A stretch of DNA of 42,444 bases from positions 1 through 42,444 of the forward strand of contig JAJTBO010000027.1 of NCBI GenBank assembly GCA_021286855.1, read 5' to 3'. Both the position numbers and the translations under genes were made by a program. The stretch is from Hyphomicrobiales bacterium. Its GTDB lineage: Bacteria; Pseudomonadota; Alphaproteobacteria; Rhizobiales; Ancalomicrobiaceae. Position 1 is the stretch's first letter. Each line of letters begins with the position of its first letter. The notes under the pieces are model-generated. The model saw only the letters and a program-made list of their open reading frames with translations, ran no database searches and was not told the origin of the DNA. Shown here piece by piece: positions 6,570-14,815 of the stretch.

Positions 6570-7924
6570 TCGGCCGCCTCCCGCATCTCGGGGAGAGAGC
6601 CGAGCGGCGTGCGACGGATGCGGCCGCTGTCGTTCGCGACGGTCCAGGGCCGGCGCAGGCCGCCGAGGTCCTCGGCGACGGCGAGGCCCGCCTGAAGCCC
6701 GTCCTCGTGGAAGCCCGCGCCGAAATGCGCGCCGCAGAACCAGGTCCGGTTCACCCCCTGCAACGACCAGAGCTCGGGTTGCGCCCGCCCGGTCGCGGCG
6801 TCGAAGAGCGGGTGATCGTAGGCGATCCGCGTGTGGACGAGCGCCGGATCGGGCTCGCGCAACGGGTTGAGCGTGACGAAGAGTTCCTGTGTCCCGCCCA
6901 AGGGCTGGAGCCGGTTCATCCAATAGGTGACGGAGAGCGCGCGGTCGCCGTCGCGGGCGTCGGAGAGATAATTCCAACTCGCCCAGGCGGCGCGACGGCG
7001 CGGCATCAGGCTCGCATCGGAATGCAGCACCGCTTCGTTGCGCGAATAGCGGAAGGCGCCGAGCAGCCGGCGCTCGTCCTCGCTCGGGTCGGCGAGGAGG
7101 GCGAGGGCGCGATCGGCATGGGTGGCGATCACCACGTCGTCGAAGCGCCGCCGCGCGCCGGTCGCGTCGACGAGCTCGACGCCGGCCGCATCGCGGGCGA
7201 CCGACACGACCGGGGTCGAGGTCAGAATGCGATCGCGGAACGGGGCGGTGAGGCGGGCGACGTATTCGCGGCTGCCACCCTTCACGGTGCGCCAGACGGG
7301 GCGGCCGGTCAGGCGCAGCAGGCCGTGGTTCTCGCAGAAGCGGACGAAGGCGGCGGCCGGGTAGTCGCCTACTTCCGCCGAGGGCGTCGACCAGATCGCG
7401 GCGGCCATCGGATAGAGGTGGTCCTCGCGGAAGGCGCGGCCGTAGCGATGGGCATCGAGCCAGTCCGCCAGCGAGACGTCGCCCATCGTCGCCAGATCGC
7501 GCGGTGCTTCGCGGTAGAAGCGCAGGAGGTCCGCCATCATCGACCAGAAGCGCGGCTTCATCAGATTGGTCGGCTGGGCGAGGAGGCCGGCGAGATCGGA
7601 GCCGGCATATTCGAGCCGGCCGCGATCGATCGACACGGCGAAGGACATGTCGGTTTCGACCGTCTCAACGCCGAGATGGGCGAAGAGCGCGGTGAGGTTT
7701 GGATAGCAGGGCTCGTTGTAGACGATGAAACCGGTGTCGACGGCGATGCGCCGACCGTCGAAGTCGATCTCCACCGTGTTCGAATGGCCGCCGATGCGAT
7801 CGTCGGCTTCGAAGACGGTGACTTCGTGCGTCTCGGCGAGCAGCCAGGCGGCGGAGAGGCCGGAAATGCCGGTTCCGACCACCGCGATGCTCCTGCCGCT
7901 GCTTCCCTGGAACCGCCCCGTCAT
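6566..7924 (-). CDS. FAD-dependent amine-oxidase/desaturase-like oxidoreductase
   Basis: This 452-residue flavoprotein begins with a Rossmann dinucleotide fold (VVGTGISGLSAAW, residues 15-27). The R-I-G-G-H-S motif for FAD ribose/pyrophosphate binding follows. A C-terminal FAD-contact block is present (WFCGAHFGAGFHEDGLQAGL). It is related to phytoene-desaturase/amine-oxidase-type proteins and pairs with DUF1365. With the Cfa homologue this set makes up the core of the RpoE-controlled lipid module known in Rhodobacter; UfaD (desaturase) or UfaO (oxygenase) are candidate roles, but I cannot assign which. The start at 7924 is preferred because the nucleotide-binding fold begins 14 residues later and AAAGGGCGG precedes it. 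It is the first gene of the minus-strand arm. Confidence 0.88.
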   Translation of the reverse strand: MTGRFQGSSGRSIAVVGTGISGLSAAWLLAETHEVTVFEADDRIGGHSNTVEIDFDGRRIAVDTGFIVYNEPCYPNLTALFAHLGVETVETDMSFAVSIDRGRLEYAGSDLAGLLAQPTNLMKPRFWSMMADLLRFYREAPRDLATMGDVSLADWLDAHRYGRAFREDHLYPMAAAIWSTPSAEVGDYPAAAFVRFCENHGLLRLTGRPVWRTVKGGSREYVARLTAPFRDRILTSTPVVSVARDAAGVELVDATGARRRFDDVVIATHADRALALLADPSEDERRLLGAFRYSRNEAVLHSDASLMPRRRAAWASWNYLSDARDGDRALSVTYWMNRLQPLGGTQELFVTLNPLREPDPALVHTRIAYDHPLFDAATGRAQPELWSLQGVNRTWFCGAHFGAGFHEDGLQAGLAVAEDLGGLRRPWTVANDSGRIRRTPLGSLPEMREAAE

Positions 7925-8153
7925 GTGTCCGCCCTTTCTTCGAGCCGACGACGCGAAGTCGAAGGCCGTGTTCGAGGGGAAGTACGTACGAGAGAGGGAA
8001 AAGGTTCTGTCGGATCGATGCGCCGCGCGATTTTTTCTCACGACCGTCGAGGAGGCCTCGATCGACGTCAGATCGAAAAAAAGCGATCGGCGAGGAAACC
8101 GTCGGCGCGCGCCCTGCGTATCGCTCGGAGTAATGCGCTCGCGGGGTGGTTCC
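7925..8153. promoter_or_regulatory. Divergent promoter region between the two lipid arms
   Basis: These 229 bases separate the FAD enzyme (minus) from the DUF1295 gene (plus) and must carry both start regions. No perfect copy of the TGATCC element seen before rpoE is present. On the plus strand GGAAAC (8094-8099), N17, CGTATC (8117-8122) resembles an ECF/EcfG-type promoter but is imperfect. On the minus strand CGATCC occurs at about 8017-8012, without a properly spaced -10. Regulation by RpoE is therefore not shown directly here. Confidence 0.35.
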
Positions 8154-8975
8154 ATGTCGATGTCGACGATGATCGTCGCGGCCTTGCTCCTGGTGTCGGC
8201 GATGTCGGTCGCCTGGGCGGCGCGGATGCGGACCGGGTCGAGCGGTTGGATCGACACGATCTGGTCGGCGGCCGTCGGTCTCGCCGGTCTCGTCGCCGCG
8301 CTCGGCGCGGAGGGAGACGGTCGGCGATGGTTGATCGCGGGTCTGCTCGTCCTGTGGTCGAGCCGTCTCGCGCTCCACATCGGTGCACGAACGCGAGGGG
8401 CCGCCGACGATCCACGCTACGCCGAACTGGAACGGCAATGGGGCGGCGCCTTCCGTTCGCGGCTGTTCCTGTTTCTCCAGATCCAGGCGGCGGTGGGGTT
8501 GGTCCTCACCTTCGCCCTCCATCTCGCGGCGTCTGCGTCGGGTCGGTTCCCCGGCCCCATCGACGTCCTGGCCGCTCTCGTCGTCCTCGCCGGGATCGCC
8601 GGGGAAGCGCTCGCGGACGCGCAACTGCGCCGCTTCCGCGCCTCCGCGCCGGCCGGGTCGGTCTGCGACGTCGGTCTCTGGGGCTGGTCGCGCCACCCCA
8701 ACTATTTCTTCGAATGGCTGGTGTGGTGCGGCTTCGCGCTCTTCGCGCTCGCCGGGATCGCCGATCAGCCGATCCAGATCCTGGCATTCGCCGCGCCGGC
8801 GATGATGTGGGCGCTGCTCGTCCACGTCTCCGGCATCCCGCCGCTCGAGGCGCACATGGCGAAGAGCCGCCCCGTCGCCTGGCGCGCCCATGCGGCGCGC
8901 GTCTCCGCCTTCGTTCCCCGTCCCCCGCGGCGCGCGCCTTCGCGTTCGGCCGTCCATCCGGAGGAAAGCCCATGA
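8154..8975 (+). CDS. DUF1295 / steroid 5-alpha-reductase-like membrane protein
   Basis: This integral membrane protein of about 273 residues has roughly six or seven hydrophobic helices. The DUF1295 signature is clear: a central SRLALHIGARTRG, then YAELERQWG, and the C-terminal GLWGWSRHPNYFFEWLVW, with the conserved R-H-P-N-Y cluster that in relatives binds NADPH or SAM-like cofactors. The final part SGIPPLEAHMAKSRP is also typical. The family includes membrane-lipid reductases and methyltransferases; the reaction here is unknown. The start at 8154 (MSMSTMIV) is preferred, with ATG 8133 as an in-frame alternative. The stop overlaps the next start as ATGA. Confidence 0.85.
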   Translation: MSMSTMIVAALLLVSAMSVAWAARMRTGSSGWIDTIWSAAVGLAGLVAALGAEGDGRRWLIAGLLVLWSSRLALHIGARTRGAADDPRYAELERQWGGAFRSRLFLFLQIQAAVGLVLTFALHLAASASGRFPGPIDVLAALVVLAGIAGEALADAQLRRFRASAPAGSVCDVGLWGWSRHPNYFFEWLVWCGFALFALAGIADQPIQILAFAAPAMMWALLVHVSGIPPLEAHMAKSRPVAWRAHAARVSAFVPRPPRRAPSRSAVHPEESP

Positions 8976-10015
8976 ACTTCGTCGCAGGCGTCATCGACAC
9001 GGTCGAACGCATTCCGCTTCCCGACGGTCTCACCCTCGCGGGGATCGACTGGCTGTGCGAGCGTACCCGCCGCAAGCTCGAGCGCGGCTCCGTCAGCGAC
9101 GAAGACCTCTTCGTAGGCGAGATGAGGCGTCACCCGATCGCGGCGCACACGGACGAGGCGAACGATCAACACTACGAACTCCCGGCCGACTTCTTCGGCC
9201 TGGTGCTCGGGCCGAAACGGAAATATTCCTGCTGCCTCTACCCGAACGAGGCGACGACGCTCGCCGAGGCCGAGGATCTGGCGCTCGCGGAGACCTGCGA
9301 GCACGCCGGCCTCGCCGACGGGCAGACGATCCTCGAACTCGGGTGTGGTTGGGGTTCGCTGACGCTGCACATGGCGGCGACCTATCCGAACGCCCGCATC
9401 GTCGCGGTCTCCAACTCCCGGTCCCAGCGCGCTCACATCTTGGCGGAGGTCGAACGGCGGGGGCTCGCCAATCTCACCGTCGTCACCGCCGACATGAACG
9501 ACTTCACCCCGCCCTTCGTCGGTTTCGATCGGATCGTCTCGGTCGAAATGTTCGAGCACATGTCGAACTGGCGCGCGCTCCTGGCGCGGACGCGCGATTG
9601 GCTCGCGCCGGGCGGCCGTCTGTTCCTGCACGTCTTCACCCATCGCGCGCGGTCTTATCGCTTCGATCATCGCGATCCGGCCGATTGGATCGCCCGTCAC
9701 TTCTTCACCGGCGGCATCATGCCGGCGCAGGATCTCGTCCATCGCTTCCCCGACCTCTACCGGGTGGAGGCCGAATGGCGCTGGTCGGGCGAGAACTACC
9801 GCGCCACCGCGCTCGACTGGCTGGCCAATTTCGACGCCGAACGCGAGCGGATCGATCGGATTCTCGTCGACGTCTACGGATCCGAGGCAGACCTGTGGCG
9901 GCGGCGTTGGCGGCTCTTCTTCCTGGCGACGGCCGGGCTCTTCGGCCACGCCGACGGCGCGGAATGGGGCGTCGGCCACTATTGCTTGGCGCCGGCCGCC
10001 GAGATCGTCCCGTGA
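8972..10015 (+). CDS. Second Cfa-family SAM methyltransferase (coclaurine N-methyltransferase-like subgroup)
   Basis: This 347-residue SAM-dependent methyltransferase belongs to the Cfa superfamily but is not a close copy of the one at 4.5-5.8 kb. It has HYELPADFF in place of HYDLGNDFY, KYSCCLYPNE, the SAM motif ILELGCGWGS, and SVEMFEHM. The C-terminal Cys motif of true Cfa enzymes (AYCEAGFR in the other paralogue) is not seen. This suggests a different acceptor, for example a modified acyl chain. R. palustris has a second methylase, FufM, that adds another methyl to furan fatty acids; whether this gene is its counterpart is open. ATGA coupling to the DUF1295 gene and GTGA coupling to the next gene make one operon. 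A GAGGAAA ribosome-binding site lies just upstream. Confidence 0.88.
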   Translation: MNFVAGVIDTVERIPLPDGLTLAGIDWLCERTRRKLERGSVSDEDLFVGEMRRHPIAAHTDEANDQHYELPADFFGLVLGPKRKYSCCLYPNEATTLAEAEDLALAETCEHAGLADGQTILELGCGWGSLTLHMAATYPNARIVAVSNSRSQRAHILAEVERRGLANLTVVTADMNDFTPPFVGFDRIVSVEMFEHMSNWRALLARTRDWLAPGGRLFLHVFTHRARSYRFDHRDPADWIARHFFTGGIMPAQDLVHRFPDLYRVEAEWRWSGENYRATALDWLANFDAERERIDRILVDVYGSEADLWRRRWRLFFLATAGLFGHADGAEWGVGHYCLAPAAEIVP

Positions 10016-10644
10016 CCGGGCCGACCACGGAAGCCGACACTTCGCGGTCGGCCTCCTCCAGCGGTGCGCCGCCATTCGGAGGGGCGGAGAACATTCCGTC
10101 CGTCGATCCACGGGCGGCCGCGACGGCGAGCATCGCGTGGCTGGTGGTGATCAACAAACCGATCTACCCGCTCTATGTCTGGTGGTTCGTCGGCGTGGGA
10201 ACGACGGTCGCCTGGGCGACAGCCCTCTCGGCGCCGTTGTTCCTGGCGATCGCCCTCGGCGCCGCGAAGTGGCCGTTCTTGGCGCGTGTGGCGCTTCCGC
10301 TCGTCGGCGCGGTCGATACGATGGTCGCGACCGCGCTCCTGGGGCAGGCGAGTGGGACGGAGCTCTTCTTCGTCCCGTGCCTCCTCCTGTCGCTGGTCGC
10401 GTTCTCGCCGGAGGAGGATCGCCCGGTTCGACTGCTCGTCGCCGGGCTCTTCGTCGTCTTCGTGGCGAGCCACGAAGGGCTCGGCGCCGGCATCGTGCCC
10501 TGGGCCGCGGAGCAGGCGTCACGGTTGCTGGACCTGAACATCCTCGCCGTCGCCTCGCTCTCGGCCTTCATCGGGTGGAGCTTTGCGGGCGTCGGCAGCA
10601 AGCGCCCGCTCGCAAACGCGGCGCATTCGACCCGAAGCCGCTGA
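10012..10644 (+). CDS. Unknown membrane protein, third gene of the plus-strand lipid arm
   Basis: I do not recognise this 210-residue protein. A Ser/Ala-rich, probably cytoplasmic N-terminus (about 35 residues) is followed by about six hydrophobic segments, including NKPIYPLYVWWF and a pair around the helix-breaking SPEEDRP. It starts with GTG at 10012, overlapping the methyltransferase stop (GTGA), so it belongs to that operon. No catalytic signature is visible. Its coupling suggests a role in handling lipids or in anchoring the methyltransferase at the membrane. The TGA stop lies in the loop of a hairpin (10634-10652). Confidence 0.75.
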   Translation: MTGPTTEADTSRSASSSGAPPFGGAENIPSVDPRAAATASIAWLVVINKPIYPLYVWWFVGVGTTVAWATALSAPLFLAIALGAAKWPFLARVALPLVGAVDTMVATALLGQASGTELFFVPCLLLSLVAFSPEEDRPVRLLVAGLFVVFVASHEGLGAGIVPWAAEQASRLLDLNILAVASLSAFIGWSFAGVGSKRPLANAAHSTRSR

Positions 10645-10652
10645 TCGGCTTC
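10634..10652 (+). terminator. Hairpin at the gene end with the stop codon in its loop
   Basis: GAAGCCG and CGGCTTC form a seven-base-pair stem around the loop CTGAT, which contains the TGA of the membrane-protein gene. No T-run follows. It lies between convergent genes (10644 and 10669). Confidence 0.4.
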
Positions 10653-10668
10653 AGCGGGCGATGATCTG

Positions 10669-11014
10669 TCAGAGACGCTTGGCATTCCGCGCCACGCGGC
10701 GCAATGCCGGGGCGAGAAACGCGCGACCGACGCGCGTCGCAGCGGCGGCTGCGTCGGGGAGATCGCAGACTTCTTTCGGATCCATGCGCGCGGCGGTCCG
10801 CGCCGCGGCGATCATGCCTCGACTGGCGGCTCTGATCTTCTCGGTCACCATCGTGCGCGACACACGGTCGGCCCGGCGCCGCGCGCGGGGTGGATGTGTC
10901 GAAGAGAATGCTCATCCGCTTCGATATCGTCGCGAACGCGTCGAACTGGGCCGTGGCGAGTTCGGTCCAGGGTTTCCGGTTCTGCTCGCGCCAAGTCTTC
11001 CAAGGGTCGATCAT
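10669..11014 (-). pseudogene. Small phasin-like gene, interrupted by a frameshift
   Basis: Translation would start at ATG 11014 behind a strong GGAGG/GAGGA site. It gives MIDPWKTWREQNRKPWTEL and continues to about residue 45 (ILFDTSTPRA). The frame then becomes implausible. In the next frame a sensible continuation starts at once, with VSRTMVTEKIRAASRGMIAAA, and ends in ARNAKRL at a stop at 10669. The shift must lie in the GC-only tract at about 10873-10890. Joined, the protein would be about 115 residues. The MVTEK...AAxR pattern resembles small alphaproteobacterial phasin-like proteins, but that similarity is weak. The indel could be real decay or a sequencing error in the repeat-like GC tract. 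Confidence 0.55.
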
Positions 11015-11331
11015 GTCCTCATATCCTCCGTTCGTTGATCGAAAGCGCAGTCATCGTGACGCGCGCGCCGTCGAGGCGGACGTTGGTTTTCCAGATCATA
11101 CGTCTGCGGGCGGAAATCGATACTCGAGCTGGGATCGAGCCGGCGCTCGTTCGTCGGCGACGACCGCCTCGCGTTCGCGCGACGGCGTTCGTTACGAACC
11201 GATTCCAAACGATACACGCCAGGGACGGCGCGGATGCGAGGATCGGCCGGCAAGCCATCCGAGCTGTCGCCGCAGATGCCGCATCTTCCTTCGCGACGAC
11301 GGTTCGTTCCTGTGTGGAGGTCCCATCGGTG
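11015..11331. other. Intergenic region upstream of the lipoprotein gene
   Basis: No convincing gene is seen in these 317 bases on either strand; the open frames here are Arg-rich shadows. It must hold the promoters of the plus-strand lipoprotein gene (start 11332) and of the minus-strand small gene (start 11014). No clear sigma-factor motif could be picked out by eye. Confidence 0.35.
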
Positions 11332-12015
11332 ATGTTCAGAAATGCGCTTTTCGCGTCCGCAGCCACAGCGTTTCTCGTCGCCTGCGCGAGCCCCGAACCT
11401 CTTCCATATTCCGGCATCGCCTCGGTCGCCTTGATGGAGCCACAGACCGGGGCGACCGCGGCCGGCGCGGCGCGCCTGTCCTATCGGGCCGGACCCGACG
11501 TGCTGGCGGGTCGCCGAGGGATCCGGCTCGAACCGATCGAGATCTATCGCGGCGCCGATCGGCAATTCGCCGATCTGAGCGAGGCGGAGGTGAACCGGCT
11601 CGCTTCGGTCGCCGCGTCGACGTTCCGTGACGCGCTCGCCGAGCGGGGGCTCCTCGTCGTCGATCGGGCGTCGGATACGGCGCGGTTGCGCGTGACGCTC
11701 ACCGGCGCTCACGCGAGCGTGCCGGGGCTCGGCGCCGTCACCCGCCTCACGCCGGCGGGTTTCGCGTTGAACGGCGTCAAGACGGTCGGCGGCATCGAAG
11801 GCGCCTTCACCGGATCGGTCGAGTATGTGGTCGAAATTCGAGACGGCGCGAGCGATCGGTTGCTGGTCGCCCAGATCGTCAAGTCGTTTCCGAGCGCACT
11901 CGACGTGCCGGCCAGCCTCGGACGTCTGGCGGCGGCGGAGGTCGGCCTGAAGCGGGGCGCGGAGGCGCTCGCCGGGGATCTTCTGCGCGAGACGAGACGC
12001 GGCGCGACCCCTTGA
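11332..12015 (+). CDS. DUF3313-like outer-membrane lipoprotein
   Basis: This 227-residue protein has a lipoprotein signal peptide with lipobox FLVAC (lipidated C18), so it is probably anchored to the outer membrane. The mature part resembles DUF3313: a LSYRAGPDVLAGRRGIRLEPIEIY-type opening, DLSEAEVNRLASVAASTFRDAL, then a beta-rich region with ARLRVTLTGA and SVEYVVEIRDGASDRLL. The start at 11332 is chosen for the signal peptide and the GGAGG 11 bases upstream; the open frame further upstream is not coding-like. Function is unknown. It converges with the SH3-domain gene and is separated from it by a clear hairpin terminator. Confidence 0.8.
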   Translation: MFRNALFASAATAFLVACASPEPLPYSGIASVALMEPQTGATAAGAARLSYRAGPDVLAGRRGIRLEPIEIYRGADRQFADLSEAEVNRLASVAASTFRDALAERGLLVVDRASDTARLRVTLTGAHASVPGLGAVTRLTPAGFALNGVKTVGGIEGAFTGSVEYVVEIRDGASDRLLVAQIVKSFPSALDVPASLGRLAAAEVGLKRGAEALAGDLLRETRRGATP

Positions 12016-12056
12016 CGGTTCTTGCGGCGTCGGTCGCGACCGATGCCGGCTTCGGG

Positions 12057-12093
12057 GAAAAATGCAGGGGCGATCCGCGAGACGGATCGCCCC
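12057..12093 (-). terminator. Strong intrinsic terminator between convergent genes
   Basis: A perfect eleven-base-pair inverted repeat, GGGGCGATCCG (12067-12077) and CGGATCGCCCC (12083-12093), encloses the loop CGAGA. On the minus strand a TTTTT run follows at 12061-12057, so it terminates the SH3-protein operon. It may also act on the plus-strand lipoprotein gene. Confidence 0.75.
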
Positions 12094-12123
12094 TCTTCGG
12101 TCCTTCCTGCGCGGTGCGTCGGC

Positions 12124-12794
12124 TCAGTTCCGGAAACTCCAGGACCGTTGGACGCTGCCGCCGTTCGGCCCGGTTCGGGTGAGCGAACAAGAGGCGTCGC
12201 CGCGGCTGCAGCTGCGGGTGCGGCTGGCGGTTCCGCCGGCAGGGCCGACGGTCTGGCGCGTGGCGGTGCAGCTGCCGCCGGAGCAGGTGCGGGTCTGCGA
12301 GGTGGAGCCGCCGCGCCAGCCGGTGGTGGAGCGGCTGCCGGTGCAGGTTCCGTCGGCGCATTCGACGTCGCGCGAGTGCGACGTCACCCGACCGCGGTAG
12401 ACCGGGGCCGGGCCGTAGGCCGCCCAGCTGCGATACCAGGGATAGCCGACGTAATAGCTGTTCCAATAGGCTCTGCCGAAGGTGACGACACCGATGCCGA
12501 CGGCGGTCGCGACGGCCGGCGTCAGAACCACGGTCGTGTCGGCCTGCGAAATGAGGATCCAGTTCGCCGCCATCCAACCGCGCGCCGGGCCGACGCCGAC
12601 GTCGCACCAGGTGTAGCCGGCTATGCACCCGTGGGTGACGATTCGGGTTCCGACCGGCACCACCGTCACCACCGGATAGGCGGTGGAGGGGCCGGCGCGG
12701 AGATTGACCGTGCCGACGGTCACCGCCGGTGTGGCGCCTAAGGCCGCCGAAGTGAGCGCGAGCGAAAGCGCGCCGGCCGTGAGAAGTCTTCGGT

Positions 12795-12798
<4 letters not shown>
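12124..12798 (-). CDS. Secreted bacterial SH3-domain protein with Cys-rich repeats
   Basis: This 224-residue protein has a signal peptide (residues 1-18). An SH3_3 domain follows at about 20-80 (VNLRAGPSTAYPVVTVVPVG, then GPARGWMAANWI), which often binds peptidoglycan. The middle part is Tyr/Trp-rich. From about residue 150 there are three or four short Cys-containing repeats of the type C-S-x-G-x-C-x-x-T-R-x-x-G-x-x-G-G. The start ATG at 12798 overlaps the ATPase stop (ATGA), making it the last gene of the exporter operon. A cell-wall-associated role next to an envelope-spanning exporter is plausible inference. Confidence 0.82.
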
Positions 12799-13651
<853 letters not shown>

Positions 13652-13655
<4 letters not shown>

Positions 13656-14815
13656 GACAACACCTCCTGCGCTCGGACCCGAAGCGCGCGCGAAATGCCG
13701 AGCAGGCCGGCGAAGCCGCAGACCACGCCGACCGCCGTGGACAACAGCGCGAAATCGGCCGGCTCGATCAGCACGCGGCGTGGAAAATGCGGGAACACCA
13801 GGTGAGACATCAGAAATCCCAAGACCAACGCGCCGGCGCCGATCAGGAAGGACTGCTGCAGGATCATCGCCACGATGACCGAGTTGCGGGCCCCGATCAG
13901 CTTCAACATGGCGATCTGATGAAGCTTCTCCATGGTCAGCATGTAGATGATCAACGAGATCACGATCGTCATCACCACCAGAAGAACCCCTGTGAAGGCG
14001 AGGATCTGCAACCGTAGGCGCCACAGGCGTTGGTCGAGCAGGAGGGTGCGCTGGTCGCTGCGCGACAGGACGTCGACGTCGCCCCAGGCGAGAACCGTCG
14101 CGCGCACCCGCGCTTCTTCGGCGCCCGGCGCGAGGGTGAGGAGAACGGCGGAAATCTTGCTGTCCTGTTGGACGGAACTGCCGGTCGGGCCGGCCGCCGC
14201 GGTTCGGCCGGCGGCGGCGCGGGCGAGCAGGATTTCCTCGCCGCTGCGCTTCTGTGCGATGGTCGACGCGTCGGCGACGGTGACGAACAGGAGCCCGTCG
14301 CCACTCGCGTCGACCATGCCGCGCGTCGTGCCGACGATCGTGAAGTCGTCGCGGGCGAGACGAACCCGGGCGCCGAGATGCAGGCCGACGCTCTCGTCGG
14401 CGATCGCCTCGAAATGGCCGGCGACGAGCCGCCGCCCCGAGGTCAACGTCAACCAGTCGCCGCGATCGGTCGGAAAGTCGAGGCCGGTGACGGCGGCTCG
14501 GAGCGTGCGGCCTTCGAAGGAGAACTGCCGACTGATCTGCACGAAGCGGCGGACCGAGGCGACACCGGGAACGCCCTCGCAGCGTCGGTCGACGTCCGAG
14601 GCGATCGCCGAACTTTCCGAGAAGGGACCGGCGCGGCCGCCCTGGACGACCCACAGATCGGCGCCGATACGCTCCACGATCAGAAGCGCGTCGTCGACGA
14701 TGCCGCGATAGAGACCGATCATGCCGGTCGCCGCCATGATCAGAAATCCGACCCCGATCATGGTCAGAAAGAAGCGGAGAAATCCGTGCCGAACGTCGGC
14801 CAGGGCGAGATTCAT
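13652..14815 (-). CDS. FtsX/MacB-type ABC permease (DevC-like)
   Basis: This 387-residue permease has the FtsX-family layout. There is one N-terminal helix (about 12-35), a large periplasmic domain (about 40-255) and three C-terminal helices with the family stretch MEKLHQIAMLKLIGARNSVI. It works with the ATPase downstream and the HlyD-type fusion protein upstream as a tripartite exporter of the MacAB/DevBCA kind. These transport substrates such as glycolipids, peptides or antibiotics; the cargo here is unknown. Both ends overlap their neighbours by four bases, so production of all subunits is coupled. Confidence 0.9.

Noticed and set aside
8094-8122. GGAAAC-N17-CGTATC resembling an EcfG general-stress promoter
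   Set aside because: Both boxes deviate from the GGAAC and CGTT consensus. It is mentioned only within the divergent region.
6707-8971. Upstream part of a very long plus-strand open frame that ends at 10015
   Set aside because: It is antisense to the FAD-enzyme gene and is open only because of GC-rich codon bias. The real gene in that frame starts at 8972.
11140-11331. Extending the DUF3313-like lipoprotein upstream to 10894
   Set aside because: The upstream codons are Arg-rich and not coding-like. The lipoprotein signal and GGAGG support the start at 11332.
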